From contig NZ_JABBYO010000008.1 of assembly GCF_012958305.1 (NCBI RefSeq), positions 250,001 to 314,000 on the forward strand: 64,000 nucleotides of DNA, written 5' to 3'. How positions within the stretch are numbered: position 1 is the stretch's first letter; every line of letters starts with the position of its first letter. The notes under the pieces are model-generated. The model had not been told where the DNA came from. It did not search any database and saw only the letters and a program-made list of their open reading frames with translations. Position numbers and translations under genes: made by a program. Below, in pieces: positions 28,010 to 38,576 of the stretch. The stretch comes from Tautonia rosea (GTDB lineage Bacteria; Planctomycetota; Planctomycetia; Isosphaerales; Isosphaeraceae).

Positions 28010-28960
28010 ATGGAAACCAGAACGCCGCCGGGCCTGCGTGATCGGTTGGAAGGGGGGCTGATCGGCCTTCTGGTGGGCGATGCGCTCGGGGTGCCGTACG
28101 AGTTCCACGCGCCGGGGGAGTTGCCACCGATCGAGGCGATCGAGATGGAGCCGCCCGAAGGCTTTCGGAGGGCTCATGCGGGGGTGCCGCCGGGGACGTG
28201 GTCGGACGACGGGGCGCAGGCGCTCTGTCTCCTGGCGTCGTTGCTCGACTGCGGGCACCTGGATCTGGAGGATCTGGGGCGCAAGCTGCTCGATTGGTAT
28301 GAGCATGGCTTCATGGCCGTGGGTGGCATGGTGTTCGACATCGGCATCACCACGAGCCGGGCCCTGCAGAACCTTCGCGAGGGGATTCCGGCGGCGATGG
28401 CCGGGCCGCATGGCGAGCGGGACAACGGCAACGGCTCGTTGATGCGCGTCTTGCCGCTGGCGCTCTGGCATCAAGGGACGGATGTGGAGCTGATCGACCT
28501 GGCGTGCGAGCAGTCGAAAGTGACGCATGGTCACATGAAATCACAGGCATGCTGTGCGCTGTATTGCCTCTGGGCGCGGCGGATCCTCGACGGCGCGGCC
28601 GACCCCTGGCGCGAGGCGGTGCGGACCATGCGGACCCTCTGCGATTACGAGTCGCTCCTGATGCTCGAACTCGAAGGGGCCATCCGGCCCGACGAGCCCC
28701 CCTCGGGCAAGGGGACCGGCTACGTGGTCGATTGCCTGCGGTCGAGCCGTCTGGCGATGGACGAACCTTCGTATGAAGGCGTGGTCAAATCCGCCATCGC
28801 GCTTGGCCATGATACCGATACGACGGCCTGCGTGGCCGGAGGGCTGGCGGGCTTGAGGGACGGGATCGGGGCGATTCCCGATCGTTGGCGGCAGGCGCTG
28901 CGGGGGAAGGAGCTGTACGAGCCGCTCCTGGAGCGGTTAAGGAAGCGCTGGGAAGGGTGA
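28010..28960 (+). CDS. ADP-ribosylglycohydrolase (DraG/ARH-type)
   Basis: 316 residues. ATG 28010. Metal-binding signatures: GLLVGDALGVPYE, TWSDDGAQALCL in the first half, and ALGHDTDTTACVAGGLAG in the second, where the Asp residues bind Mg. These enzymes remove ADP-ribose from arginine or other acceptors. A macro-domain protein, also ADP-ribose related, is encoded 8.4 kb away. No ADP-ribosyltransferase was recognised in the window. Confidence 0.93.
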   Translation: METRTPPGLRDRLEGGLIGLLVGDALGVPYEFHAPGELPPIEAIEMEPPEGFRRAHAGVPPGTWSDDGAQALCLLASLLDCGHLDLEDLGRKLLDWYEHGFMAVGGMVFDIGITTSRALQNLREGIPAAMAGPHGERDNGNGSLMRVLPLALWHQGTDVELIDLACEQSKVTHGHMKSQACCALYCLWARRILDGAADPWREAVRTMRTLCDYESLLMLELEGAIRPDEPPSGKGTGYVVDCLRSSRLAMDEPSYEGVVKSAIALGHDTDTTACVAGGLAGLRDGIGAIPDRWRQALRGKELYEPLLERLRKRWEG

Positions 28961-28991
28961 GTGAGCGTCTCAGATTGCCCAAGGGAAGCGT

Positions 28992-29228
28992 TCAGGAGAA
29001 TGTCCTCCGCCAGGCTACTCGCAACGCAATGACCGAGAGAAACAGCACACCGACCAGGAAGACCGCCGCACCGGACAGTTCGAGTGCCGAGGCAATCCGG
29101 GAATGAAAGCGGTATCGGGCCGCCATCTCCGGGGTCGGATCCGGGTACGGAATTCCCGCGAAGATGAGATCGTAGGCAAAGCCCGCCACGGCAACGAGCA
29201 GTCCGACGGCCAGCAGACGCCGCGTCAC
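28992..29228 (-). CDS. small two-helix membrane protein
   Basis: 78 residues from GTG 29228, with GGAGG 9 bases upstream; the frame extends further to 29327 without support. Two hydrophobic helices surround IPYPDPTPEMAARYRFHSRIA, a sequence seen in small planctomycete membrane proteins. Its function is not known. The stop is close to the end of the convergent glycohydrolase gene. Confidence 0.6.
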   Translation of the reverse strand: MTRRLLAVGLLVAVAGFAYDLIFAGIPYPDPTPEMAARYRFHSRIASALELSGAAVFLVGVLFLSVIALRVAWRRTFS

Positions 29229-29323
29229 AGTGGTGCAACCTCCGAGGAGCCGAGGCACCAGAGCCGCGCAGGTGCGGCCCGGTGCGTCATCGAACCGGAC
29301 GGGCCGGTGCAAACGGGTCCGCG

Positions 29324-31957
<2,634 letters not shown>

Positions 31958-32062
31958 TCAAAAAGGCGGAAAAGCAAGCAAGCAACAGGCAAGGCGGGGT
32001 TCAGGTCGGTGCGGTTCGGTCCGGTTCGAACGCGTCGTCGATCGCCGGGCGAACGAGCGCGG

Positions 32063-32404
32063 TCACGATTCGACGGGACCGACCCGGAAGCGGATGTCGA
32101 GGACCGGGGTCCCGGGAGCCTCGCGCCGCAAGGTGGCGAGGATGGACGGTTTGCGGAACGCGGCGAGTTCCTCCAGGAGCGTCGGGTGGGCGACCGTGAC
32201 GCTCAGGACCCCGTGGCGGACGCTGCCGAGGCGGGTCCGGGCGACGAGGTCCGGTCCGACTGCCGATTCCCAGGCGGCCTCCAGCTCGCTCAGGGCCCGG
32301 GTCCGGGCGTATCCTCGGGCCGCGAACAGCGAGCCGAGCGTCTCGGAAAGGGGGGTCGGACCTCCACCTCCCTCGGGGCTGCCTCGATGTGTACGCTTTT
32401 TCAT
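32063..32404 (-). CDS. dciA: DUF721/DciA-family helicase-loading protein
   Basis: 113 residues. The block ALSELEAAWESAVGPDLVARTRLGS followed by LSVTVAHPTLLEELA and LATLRREAPGTPVLDIRFRVG is the DUF721 core (KH-like fold). DciA helps load the DnaB helicase in bacteria lacking DnaC/DnaI. Position between dnaN and gyrB, where recF commonly lies, fits the family. Start ATG 32404. Confidence 0.9.
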   Translation of the reverse strand: MKKRTHRGSPEGGGGPTPLSETLGSLFAARGYARTRALSELEAAWESAVGPDLVARTRLGSVRHGVLSVTVAHPTLLEELAAFRKPSILATLRREAPGTPVLDIRFRVGPVES

Positions 32405-32484
32405 TGTAACGTCTCAAACCCGCATTTGGCAAGCGGATGGGGCACGCTCCGCCCGCCTCGTCCTTGGCCCCGCAGCACCGATCG

Positions 32485-33606
32485 TTAGCGGTCGCGGTTC
32501 AAGGGCATGACAACATAAGTATACTGGTCTTCGGTCTTGAACACGGCAGCGCTTTTGTGGTCGATCAGCTCGGCGGCGATCGGCTGCGAGGGGTCGAGGG
32601 TCTTGAGGGCTTCGATCAGGTAGGTGGCGTCGAAGGTGATGGCCACGTCCTTGCCGTCGTAGGTAATCGGCAGCTCGACATGCGACTCGCCGATGTCGGC
32701 CGTCTGGCTGGCGAGTTTGAGCAGGCCGTCGCCGAACTGGAAGTCGACGCCGCGGCTTTCCTTGCTGGTGACGATCGCCGCCTGCTCGACGGCCGAGAGC
32801 AAGGGGTCGACCTCGGTGAACGGAATCCGGCACTCGTAGCTGCTGGGCATGACGGCCTTGTAGTTCGGGAAGCGGCCCTCGACGAGTCGGCTGTAGATGA
32901 CGGCGCGGCCGGTCCGGACGAGCACGGCCGTGCCGTCCTGCACGGCGATCCGGGCGGGCTCGTCGTCGTCGAGGTTGCGCTCAATGAGGCGAAGGGCCTT
33001 GACCGGGACGACCGGGGCCTGGTTCGGGGGTTCGGCGTTGCCTTCCGGCTCGCAGGGGATGATCTGGCGGGCCATCCGGCGGCCGTCGGTGCCGACCATC
33101 GTGATCGACTCCGGCCCCGGCTCCATCAAGACGCCGGCCAGGGCGTATCGGGTGCTGTCGGGGTCGGTGGCGAAGCTGGTGCGTCGGATGGCGCGTCGGA
33201 GATCGGCCGGGGAGATCCGGTAGCCGGTCTCGGCGTGGAAGTCGGGCGGGTCGGGAAAGAGGCTCGGGTCCTCGGCCGGGAGCTTGAACTCGGAGCGGTG
33301 GCCGCGGACGACCAGGGTTTCCCCCTCGACCTCAAGGGCCAGCTCGTCGTCTCCGGTACTGGCGCGGAGAATCTGCCCCATCTTCTGCAGGGGAAGGATC
33401 ACCGAGCCGGGCTGATCGACCTTCACGCCCAGAACCTTCAAGCGGATGCCGACTTCCAGGTCGGTCGCCATCAGGGTTGACCCCTGGTTCGGCGAGGCGT
33501 CGAGCTTGAGGTTCTGAAGGATCGGCTTGGGACTCCGGGCCGGCACCACGCCGCCGACGGCCCCGAACGCGGCGAGCAACTGCTCGCGGTCGCACAGCAA
33601 TTTCAT
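32485..33606 (-). CDS. dnaN: DNA polymerase III sliding clamp (beta subunit)
   Basis: 373 residues from ATG 33606. Three clamp domains: MKLLCDREQLLAAF start, LQNLKLDA, ATDLEVGI; middle TDGRRMAR; final domain ending YTYVVMPLNRDR, the typical C-terminal hydrophobic pocket end (cf. MPMRL). It encircles DNA and tethers polymerase III. The ~200 bases upstream, including the promoter and first codons, are duplicated at 34662-34862. The ribosome site is weak (GGGGCG). Confidence 0.97.
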   Translation of the reverse strand: MKLLCDREQLLAAFGAVGGVVPARSPKPILQNLKLDASPNQGSTLMATDLEVGIRLKVLGVKVDQPGSVILPLQKMGQILRASTGDDELALEVEGETLVVRGHRSEFKLPAEDPSLFPDPPDFHAETGYRISPADLRRAIRRTSFATDPDSTRYALAGVLMEPGPESITMVGTDGRRMARQIIPCEPEGNAEPPNQAPVVPVKALRLIERNLDDDEPARIAVQDGTAVLVRTGRAVIYSRLVEGRFPNYKAVMPSSYECRIPFTEVDPLLSAVEQAAIVTSKESRGVDFQFGDGLLKLASQTADIGESHVELPITYDGKDVAITFDATYLIEALKTLDPSQPIAAELIDHKSAAVFKTEDQYTYVVMPLNRDR

Positions 33607-33803
33607 GGAGACGCCCCGCCCTGGACTTCGGGTCCTTGCCCGGCCGCTTCCGCGCGACCCGGCTTCCCTTCTGGAATCTATCACCCCCCGACCCGTCGAT
33701 GCGACCCTCGCCGCCGCGACGCGTTCGCTTGGCCCAGGAGGCAGTATTCCGAAGAACTCGATGATACCAAACAACTTAACCGGCCTCAAGGCGGGCTGAC
33801 GGC
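33600..33803. repeat. dnaN leader, copy 1 (native)
   Basis: Shares with 34662-34862 about 70 nearly identical bases adjoining the start codon (ATTTCATGGAGA.GCCCCGCCC...; about 95% identical by eye), a diverged middle, and a conserved distal part CAACCGGCCTCAAGGCGGGCTG that includes the promoter. Same orientation. Confidence 0.85.
33761..33789 (-). promoter_or_regulatory. dnaN promoter
   Basis: On the minus strand: TTGAGG (33784-33789), 17-base spacer, TATCAT (33761-33766). Near-consensus sigma-70 spacing; the same arrangement is kept in the duplicated copy (TTGAGG-17-TATTCT). It predicts a 5' leader of about 145-150 bases before dnaN. Confidence 0.6.
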
Positions 33804-33806
33804 CGG

Positions 33807-34148
33807 TCAAGGGCCAAGGGCGATGTCGTGGTACGGCTCTCCGGGGTGGTGCGGCGTGATCCGGATCGTGACCTTGCGGTCGAGCCGTTTGAGGAAGGCG
33901 AGCAAGGCGTCGGTCGAGAACCGGCTGAAATGGCCGTCGAGCAGGTGCTCGACCTCGCTCGGGGCAAGCTGAAGAAGCGAGCCGATCTCGGACGGCGACC
34001 GTCCCGATTCGGTCAGGATTTGCGTGACACAGGCCCCGAGCCTCGCGTGGGCGAACCGTTCCTCGGCGTTGTCGAAGCCGAGGTCGGCAAAGACGTTGCC
34101 GGAGCCTTCCTCGAAGGCGATCTCACGGGGATGATGCTTCGTGCTCAT
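33807..34148 (-). CDS. HigA-type XRE antitoxin
   Basis: 113 residues. The sequence GSGNVFADLGFDNAEERFAH, then a helix-turn-helix (SEIGSLLQLAPSEVEHLLDG) and FSRFSTDALLAFLKRLDRKVTIRI match the HTH_37 group of antitoxins paired with Gp49/HigB-like RNase toxins. It ends immediately upstream of the dnaN promoter. The expected toxin gene upstream is reduced to a fragment, so the antitoxin seems orphaned. Such HTH proteins also autoregulate. Confidence 0.85.
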   Translation of the reverse strand: MSTKHHPREIAFEEGSGNVFADLGFDNAEERFAHARLGACVTQILTESGRSPSEIGSLLQLAPSEVEHLLDGHFSRFSTDALLAFLKRLDRKVTIRITPHHPGEPYHDIALGP

Positions 34149-34266
34149 GGCGGGACAGCGAGGTTGTCTCGGCGTAGCGATGTTTGATTAGGTTGAAGCC
34201 GTGCAGCACCTCAATGCACTCGCCGAGGGAGATCGATGAAGATTCCTTGAGGTCTGTCGCAGGCAA
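34123..34266 (-). pseudogene. possible remnant of HigB/Gp49-like toxin
   Basis: A minus-strand frame ending at TGA 34123 and overlapping the antitoxin start by 26 bases reads ...LGECIEVLHGFNLIKHRYAETT. VLHGF and IKHRYAE resemble the C-terminal VLHAFQKK..(A/I)K.R.KE of Gp49-family toxins with the middle missing. No initiation codon or complete domain is present. The match is short, so this is tentative. Confidence 0.3.
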
Positions 34267-34273
34267 ATCAGAA

Positions 34274-34357
34274 GGGGTAGCTGGGGTCGTGTCGACCCCA
34301 GTCGGCCCGGATGGCGATCCTTCCAGTGACTGGGGTCGACACGACCCCAGCCACCCC
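34274..34357. repeat. 30-bp arm inverted repeat
   Basis: Arms 34274-34303 and 34328-34357 (GGGGTAGCTGGGGTCGTGTC... and its complement, one mismatch), loop of 24 bases. The arms themselves contain the palindrome GGGGTCG..CGACCCC. Likely a REP-like unit; it separates the antitoxin locus from the small ORF. Confidence 0.7.
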
Positions 34358-34382
34358 CGAATGCGGGCTATTGGTGATCGGA

Positions 34383-34664
34383 TTAGCCGACCCGAGGTTG
34401 CCGTTTGATTGCGGCTTCCAAGAAGTTCGCGAAGTGATCGAACGTCATGTCTGACGCTCCAGCCTCCTGGGTCGCATTAATGTATGCTATCCCGAATACT
34501 TGAGCAACTTCGAGCGTCTGGTTTTGGCTAATTGGGAAACTGAATTCGGGCAGGTCGGTTGAAGAATCAGGCTGCCCGGTAACAATAATGTTCGAGGCAG
34601 CGTCGTTTTCACGACGAAAGCCTGTCTTTCCTTTATAATTAAAGGAAGAAATAATTAATTTCAT
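34383..34664 (-). CDS. small ORF fused to captured dnaN leader
   Basis: 93 residues from ATG 34664, starting MKLIISSFNYKGKTGFRR. The initiation codon and next five bases are identical to those of dnaN (ATGAAATT), after which the two sequences diverge completely. GC is ~50% in the part sampled, well below the neighbours. No recognised domain; the middle (DLPEFSFPISQNQTLEVAQVF) is mixed polar. Whether it is translated depends on the copied promoter, which looks intact. Confidence 0.55.
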   Translation of the reverse strand: MKLIISSFNYKGKTGFRRENDAASNIIVTGQPDSSTDLPEFSFPISQNQTLEVAQVFGIAYINATQEAGASDMTFDHFANFLEAAIKRQPRVG

Positions 34665-34862
34665 GGAGAAGCCCCGCCCTGGACTTCGGGTCCTTGCCCG
34701 GCCGCTTCCGCGCAGCCTGGCTTCCCTTCTCTTGAGGATCCGTCATCCCGCGACCTGTTGATCCGACCCGCGATGCCGCGGCGATCCTTCTCGATCAAGG
34801 GTGCGGTTCTCAAGTAATGGAAGAATATCAAAAAACTCAACCGGCCTCAAGGCGGGCTGGGA
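34662..34862. repeat. dnaN leader, copy 2
   Basis: Second copy of the dnaN promoter, 5' leader, ribosome site and first codons, about 1.06 kb upstream of copy 1 and in the same direction. The 70 bases nearest the ATG are best conserved, which is unusual if only the promoter were under selection. Confidence 0.85.
34822..34850 (-). promoter_or_regulatory. copied dnaN-type promoter
   Basis: Minus strand TTGAGG (34845-34850), 17-base spacer, TATTCT (34822-34827). Same layout as the native dnaN promoter. Confidence 0.55.
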
Positions 34863-34903
34863 GATTGGGCGCGCCAGGGGTTTCTGGAAACCTGGAGAAG
34901 AAC

Positions 34904-34983
34904 CCTCGCGCAGAGTCGCAGAGGAGAAATGAGGTCTTTGTCCAACGCCCTGCTCACTCTTTGCTCTGCGACTCTGCGCGAGG
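34904..34983. repeat. 20-bp arm inverted repeat
   Basis: Arms 34904-34923 (CCTCGCGCAGAGTCGCAGAG) and 34964-34983 are perfect complements around a 40-base loop. The CTCTGCGACTCTGCGCGAGG type of repeat is widespread in some environmental bacterial genomes. Confidence 0.75.
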
Positions 34984-35155
34984 TCCCCTCCCCCCGTCTC
35001 CGGTGCCAGAATCCGATGGTGTACCCTGGACAGCCGAGGGTCGGGACGGTTGTGTGGATTGAAGGAGGCGATTCGGCAACAGGGGTTGCGGGGGAGGTTG
35101 ACGGAGGGGAAGAATGGTTGAAACTTGAGGGAGCTTCTCCGGAGATGGGTGCTTG

Positions 35156-37270
35156 ATGATGTTTCCCCCTGCACGACGGACTCGGAAGCTCCGGAAACGG
35201 ACGGGGGAAGCCCGGTTGGGCGTTGAGGGGCTGGACGACCGGGTGCTGTTGTCGGCAATGGTGCCGGCGGATGTGGACGGCGACGGGCGATCGGACTTTG
35301 CCGTCTACACGTTCAGCCCGAGCCAGGGATACGGGACGTTCACGGTCGAGCAATCCAGCGGACCGTGGCTGCAGCAGCCGTTCGGTGGGGCGGCGGATCG
35401 ACCAGTGGTAGGAGACTACAACGGCGATGGCCGGGCCGATCTGGGGGTGTTCGGATTCAGCCCGGTTGATGGGTTCAGCCGGTTCGCGATCTTGCCCTCG
35501 GGCGGCGGATCGGCGTTTCTCCAGGGGTTTGGAGGGGCGGCGGATCGGCCGGTTGCGGGGGATTTCGACGGCGACGGCATCACCGACTTCGCCGTCTTCG
35601 GCTTCAGCCCCAACGACGGAAACTACCGCTTCGCCGTCCTGCTCTCCGGTGGGCCGAGCGACCGACACCCGAACGGCGTGATCATGCGGCCGATCGGATC
35701 GGCGGGCGACGTCCCGGTCGTCGGTGACTTCGACGGCGACGGCCGTGACGACCTCGGCGTGTACGGCCCGAGCGGCAACGACGGCTACAGCCGGTTTCAG
35801 ATCGTGCTGTCCGGCGGCCCGAGCGCCGAGCATCCGACGGGATTGATCGTGCGACCGTTCGGCGGGCTCGACGACCTGCCGGCCATCGGCGACTACTCGG
35901 GCGACGGTCGGGCCGATCTGGCGGTGGCCGGGTTCAGCCCGGTCGAGGGATTCCGGCGGTTCGCGATCCTGCCGTCAGAGGGGACCTCGGGCCGATCCGT
36001 CCCCTTCGGCGGGTTCGACGATCAGCCGGTGCCACTGGATGCGGAGGGGGACGGCATCACCGACATCGCCGTCTATGGGTTCAGCCCGGTCGAGGGGTTT
36101 AGCCGGTTCGCGGTCTTGCCGTCGAGTGGCTCGGGGGCGTTTGGAGTCGTGCTGGGCACGGCACAGAGCATCCCGATCCCCCCTCCGGCGATGCCCCTGA
36201 AGCCGATCAGCCCTCCCCCCGGCCCCGGCCCCGGCCGACCGCCGTTCCAGATCGACTGGGTGAACCGGGGAACGGCGACCGATCGATTCTCGGCCGCCGA
36301 GCGTCAGGTGATCGACCGCGCCATCGCGATCTGGGAAGCCTTGATCCTCGACATCCAACGGCCCGACAACACGATGCGGATCACCTTCCAGGGCGGGGCC
36401 TTCTCAACGCTCGACATGGGAGACACCCTCGGCCTGGCCACCGTCCGATTCGACGCGAGCGGGCCGTTCGAGGCGACGATCCAGCTCGACGCCGACGGCG
36501 GCGGCCGGGGCTGGTACGTCGATCCGACCCCGGCCGACGACCTTGAATTCGCGAGGGCCGCCACGTCGACGTTCCTGGTCGGCGGCCCTTCCGATCAATT
36601 CGACCTGCTCTCGACGGTCGTGCACGAGATCGGCCATGCGCTGGGCTTTGGCATCGACTTCAGCAACCGACTGGCGGCCGGACTGTCCCCGATGCCTGGC
36701 GGAAGGATGCTCTATCAAGGGCCGACCGGCGTCCGGGCCGTCTTCAACACCGCGGTGGACCACCTCGACCCGATTGAGCACGCCTACGACTTGCTCACGG
36801 CCGATGCCTTCGTCGGCACCCGAGCGTACCCGACGGCCTTGAACCTGCAACTTCTGGTCGATGCCTACGGCTACCGGGTCGTCCTCCCCCCCTTGCCTCC
36901 CGACTCAAGGCCGCCGCAGGTCCTCGACGCCCGGATCGCCTCGACCGGGATCGGCAACCTGATCCTCTCGGTCGACTTCGATGAGGGGATTGATCTGGTC
37001 GGCGCGCGAGACGTCTCGCGATACGTCTTGCTCCGCCCCCAGGGGGCCGACTTCGTTCCGGTCGCCTCTCCGTTCACCTCGGCCACCTTCGACGTGAGCC
37101 GGTTGCGGCTTCGCTTGCAGCTCCGATCGGGGATCATGCCGGCTCCCGGCTGGCGGCTGGTGATTCCCGGCCTCGGTCCCAACGCCCTGACCGACCTGGC
37201 CGGCAACCCCCTGGACGGCAACCGAGACGGCCAGCCGGGGCCGGACGCGGTCCTGACGCTTCGGTTCTAA
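35156..37270 (+). CDS. secreted FG-GAP repeat zinc metallopeptidase
   Basis: 704 residues from ATG 35156 (ATG 35159 and TTG 35153 also possible). The basic N-terminus with LGVEGLDDRVLLSA is the planctomycete 'LE.R.LLS' export leader. Residues ~38-340 hold six FG-GAP-like repeats with DGDGRSDFAVY-type calcium loops. The catalytic domain has HEIGHALGFG with His490, Glu491 and His494; residue 500 is Ile instead of the metzincin third His/Asp, so the third ligand must be distal, as in leishmanolysin-like enzymes (His in AVDHLDP or IEHAYD). A C-terminal Ig/SbsA-like domain ends the protein. It probably degrades extracellular protein. Confidence 0.85.
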   Translation: MMFPPARRTRKLRKRTGEARLGVEGLDDRVLLSAMVPADVDGDGRSDFAVYTFSPSQGYGTFTVEQSSGPWLQQPFGGAADRPVVGDYNGDGRADLGVFGFSPVDGFSRFAILPSGGGSAFLQGFGGAADRPVAGDFDGDGITDFAVFGFSPNDGNYRFAVLLSGGPSDRHPNGVIMRPIGSAGDVPVVGDFDGDGRDDLGVYGPSGNDGYSRFQIVLSGGPSAEHPTGLIVRPFGGLDDLPAIGDYSGDGRADLAVAGFSPVEGFRRFAILPSEGTSGRSVPFGGFDDQPVPLDAEGDGITDIAVYGFSPVEGFSRFAVLPSSGSGAFGVVLGTAQSIPIPPPAMPLKPISPPPGPGPGRPPFQIDWVNRGTATDRFSAAERQVIDRAIAIWEALILDIQRPDNTMRITFQGGAFSTLDMGDTLGLATVRFDASGPFEATIQLDADGGGRGWYVDPTPADDLEFARAATSTFLVGGPSDQFDLLSTVVHEIGHALGFGIDFSNRLAAGLSPMPGGRMLYQGPTGVRAVFNTAVDHLDPIEHAYDLLTADAFVGTRAYPTALNLQLLVDAYGYRVVLPPLPPDSRPPQVLDARIASTGIGNLILSVDFDEGIDLVGARDVSRYVLLRPQGADFVPVASPFTSATFDVSRLRLRLQLRSGIMPAPGWRLVIPGLGPNALTDLAGNPLDGNRDGQPGPDAVLTLRF

Positions 37271-37287
37271 CGCGATCCGGCAGGATC

Positions 37288-37402
37288 AGAGCGGTTTCCA
37301 GTTGCCAGTGGAGGGTCAGGAACATGGGGACTGGCTCCGAGTCTTCGAGGTGCCTGTCTCCCATGTCCCGGCGAGCATGTACGCTCAAGCGGAAACCGCT
37401 CT
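37288..37402. repeat. 115-bp MITE-like element R3
   Basis: Inverted relative to R2. Ends AGAGCGGTTTCC and GGAAACCGCTCT are exact 12-base inverted repeats. Core GACTCGGAGCCAGTCCCCAT is shared with R1 and R2. Its end supplies the last two bases of the TAG stop of the macro-domain gene (CTA at 37401-37403 on the plus strand), exactly as R2 does for the barrel gene. Confidence 0.85.
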
Positions 37403-38018
37403 AGCGGGCCACCTGGCGTCGGCCGTCGTAACAGATCGAGCGCTGCCGATCGGCCACGAATTCCCAGTCGAGCCGGTGCGGCGGATCGAGAAGATGCCGA
37501 TAGGCGGCGGCCATCTGCCGGGCCGCCTCGGAGAACGAGACGCCGCCGAAGCCAGTCCCCAGGGCGGGGAAGGCGGCGACCTCGATCGGTGGACCGCCCG
37601 ATCGGTTGTGGGCCTGGATCGCCAGCAAGGCCGCCCAGGAGGCGCAGTAGACCTTGTCGGTCCCCTCGATGCTGCCCGGCACCCGCATGGTCGGGGCGTG
37701 TACGAGGAACGGGATCTCGGGCGATCCGGTCGGCTCGACGAATGCGGTGCCGACCGGCTGCTCGCCGTGGTATTCGTCCAAAATCCGTTGCTGGACCCGG
37801 AGCATCAGCCCTTCGCCGAGCCGTCGGACGACCGCCGCGTCGATCCCCGCGGTCATGATCCCGAAGGCGTTGCCCGCCGTCACAAAAGCATCGTGCGGCC
37901 CCAGATCTTCGAACCGTCCCGCAATGATCCGCACGCCGGGCAACCCCTCGAAGCGCGCTCGAAACGCCTCGCACATCGCCTCGTCCGGATGGACCAGCCA
38001 GAGTTCTCGAAGCGACAC
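37401..38018 (-). CDS. macro-domain protein
   Basis: 205 residues. FVTAGNAFGIMTAGIDAAVVRRLG is the N-terminal ADP-ribose loop (cf. IVNPAN...GGVD), VGTAFVEPTGSPEIPFLVHAPTMRVP and PALGTGFGGVSFSEAARQMAAAY complete a macro fold of the phage tail/Appr-1''-pase-like subgroup. The classical Asn is present in GNAFG. It could bind or hydrolyse ADP-ribose. The stop codon overlaps MITE-like element R3. The next gene downstream of it in transcription is convergent. Confidence 0.85.
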   Translation of the reverse strand: MSLRELWLVHPDEAMCEAFRARFEGLPGVRIIAGRFEDLGPHDAFVTAGNAFGIMTAGIDAAVVRRLGEGLMLRVQQRILDEYHGEQPVGTAFVEPTGSPEIPFLVHAPTMRVPGSIEGTDKVYCASWAALLAIQAHNRSGGPPIEVAAFPALGTGFGGVSFSEAARQMAAAYRHLLDPPHRLDWEFVADRQRSICYDGRRQVAR

Positions 38019-38054
38019 AGGGGGACCTCCTTTGTGATCGACCGGCGCGGCGCC

Positions 38055-38423
38055 TCAGCGGGGCAGACCAAGCCAGTCGAGGATGCGGGCGAAGACCTCG
38101 GGGGCATCGGGCGCGTCGACCGATTCGCGGCGGAGTTCCTGAAGATCGGGGCCGAGGTATCGAACGAGGAAGCGGCGCCGGTGGCCGTCGTAGAGGACGA
38201 AGACCATCGGCCGCTTGAGCCGGTCCTCAAACGCGGAAACCGTCGATAGGCCGAGGGCTTCGTGCGAGGTACTCGGCACAAGCACCTGGCCATAGGGGCC
38301 TGACGCGAGCCAGGAGGCGAAGGCTCGCATCGGCTCCTGACGCCAGCCGTAGTCCTCAATCAATTCCTCGTAGAAGGCGTCAATGTCTTCCCAGCGATCG
38401 GTGGGCACAATAAATTCCACCAA
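38055..38423 (-). CDS. conserved hypothetical protein
   Basis: 122 residues, no known domain. Acidic-aromatic N-terminus (WEDIDAFYEELIEDYGWRQEP) and a strand-rich centre (MVFVLYDGHRRRFLVRYLGPDLQELR). Followed 36 bases later by the macro-domain gene in the same direction, so probably co-transcribed. No signal peptide or helix. Confidence 0.55.
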   Translation of the reverse strand: MVEFIVPTDRWEDIDAFYEELIEDYGWRQEPMRAFASWLASGPYGQVLVPSTSHEALGLSTVSAFEDRLKRPMVFVLYDGHRRRFLVRYLGPDLQELRRESVDAPDAPEVFARILDWLGLPR

Positions 38424-38465
38424 AGAAGTTTCATGCTATCAAATTTCATGAAGTACGTCGAATCC

Positions 38466-38503
38466 TCGAAGACACACCATCTCGGGCAACGGTGTGTCTT
38501 CGA
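38466..38503. terminator. hairpin downstream of tetR-type gene
   Basis: TCGAAGACACACC (38466-38478) pairs perfectly with GGTGTGTCTTCGA (38491-38503), 12-base loop. Lies between the stop of the TetR gene and the start of the next minus-strand gene. No T-run; longer GTCGA/TCGAC extensions flank it. Confidence 0.6.
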
Positions 38504-38576
38504 CGACTCGACATACCCGAGACCACGTCCCCGCGTCAATCGGATGGGGCGGCGCGGGCCGGGCGGGCGGCTTGAT

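Noticed and set aside
33600-35150. Chromosome origin with DnaA boxes
   Set aside because: No TTATNCACA-type cluster was found by eye and dnaA is absent.
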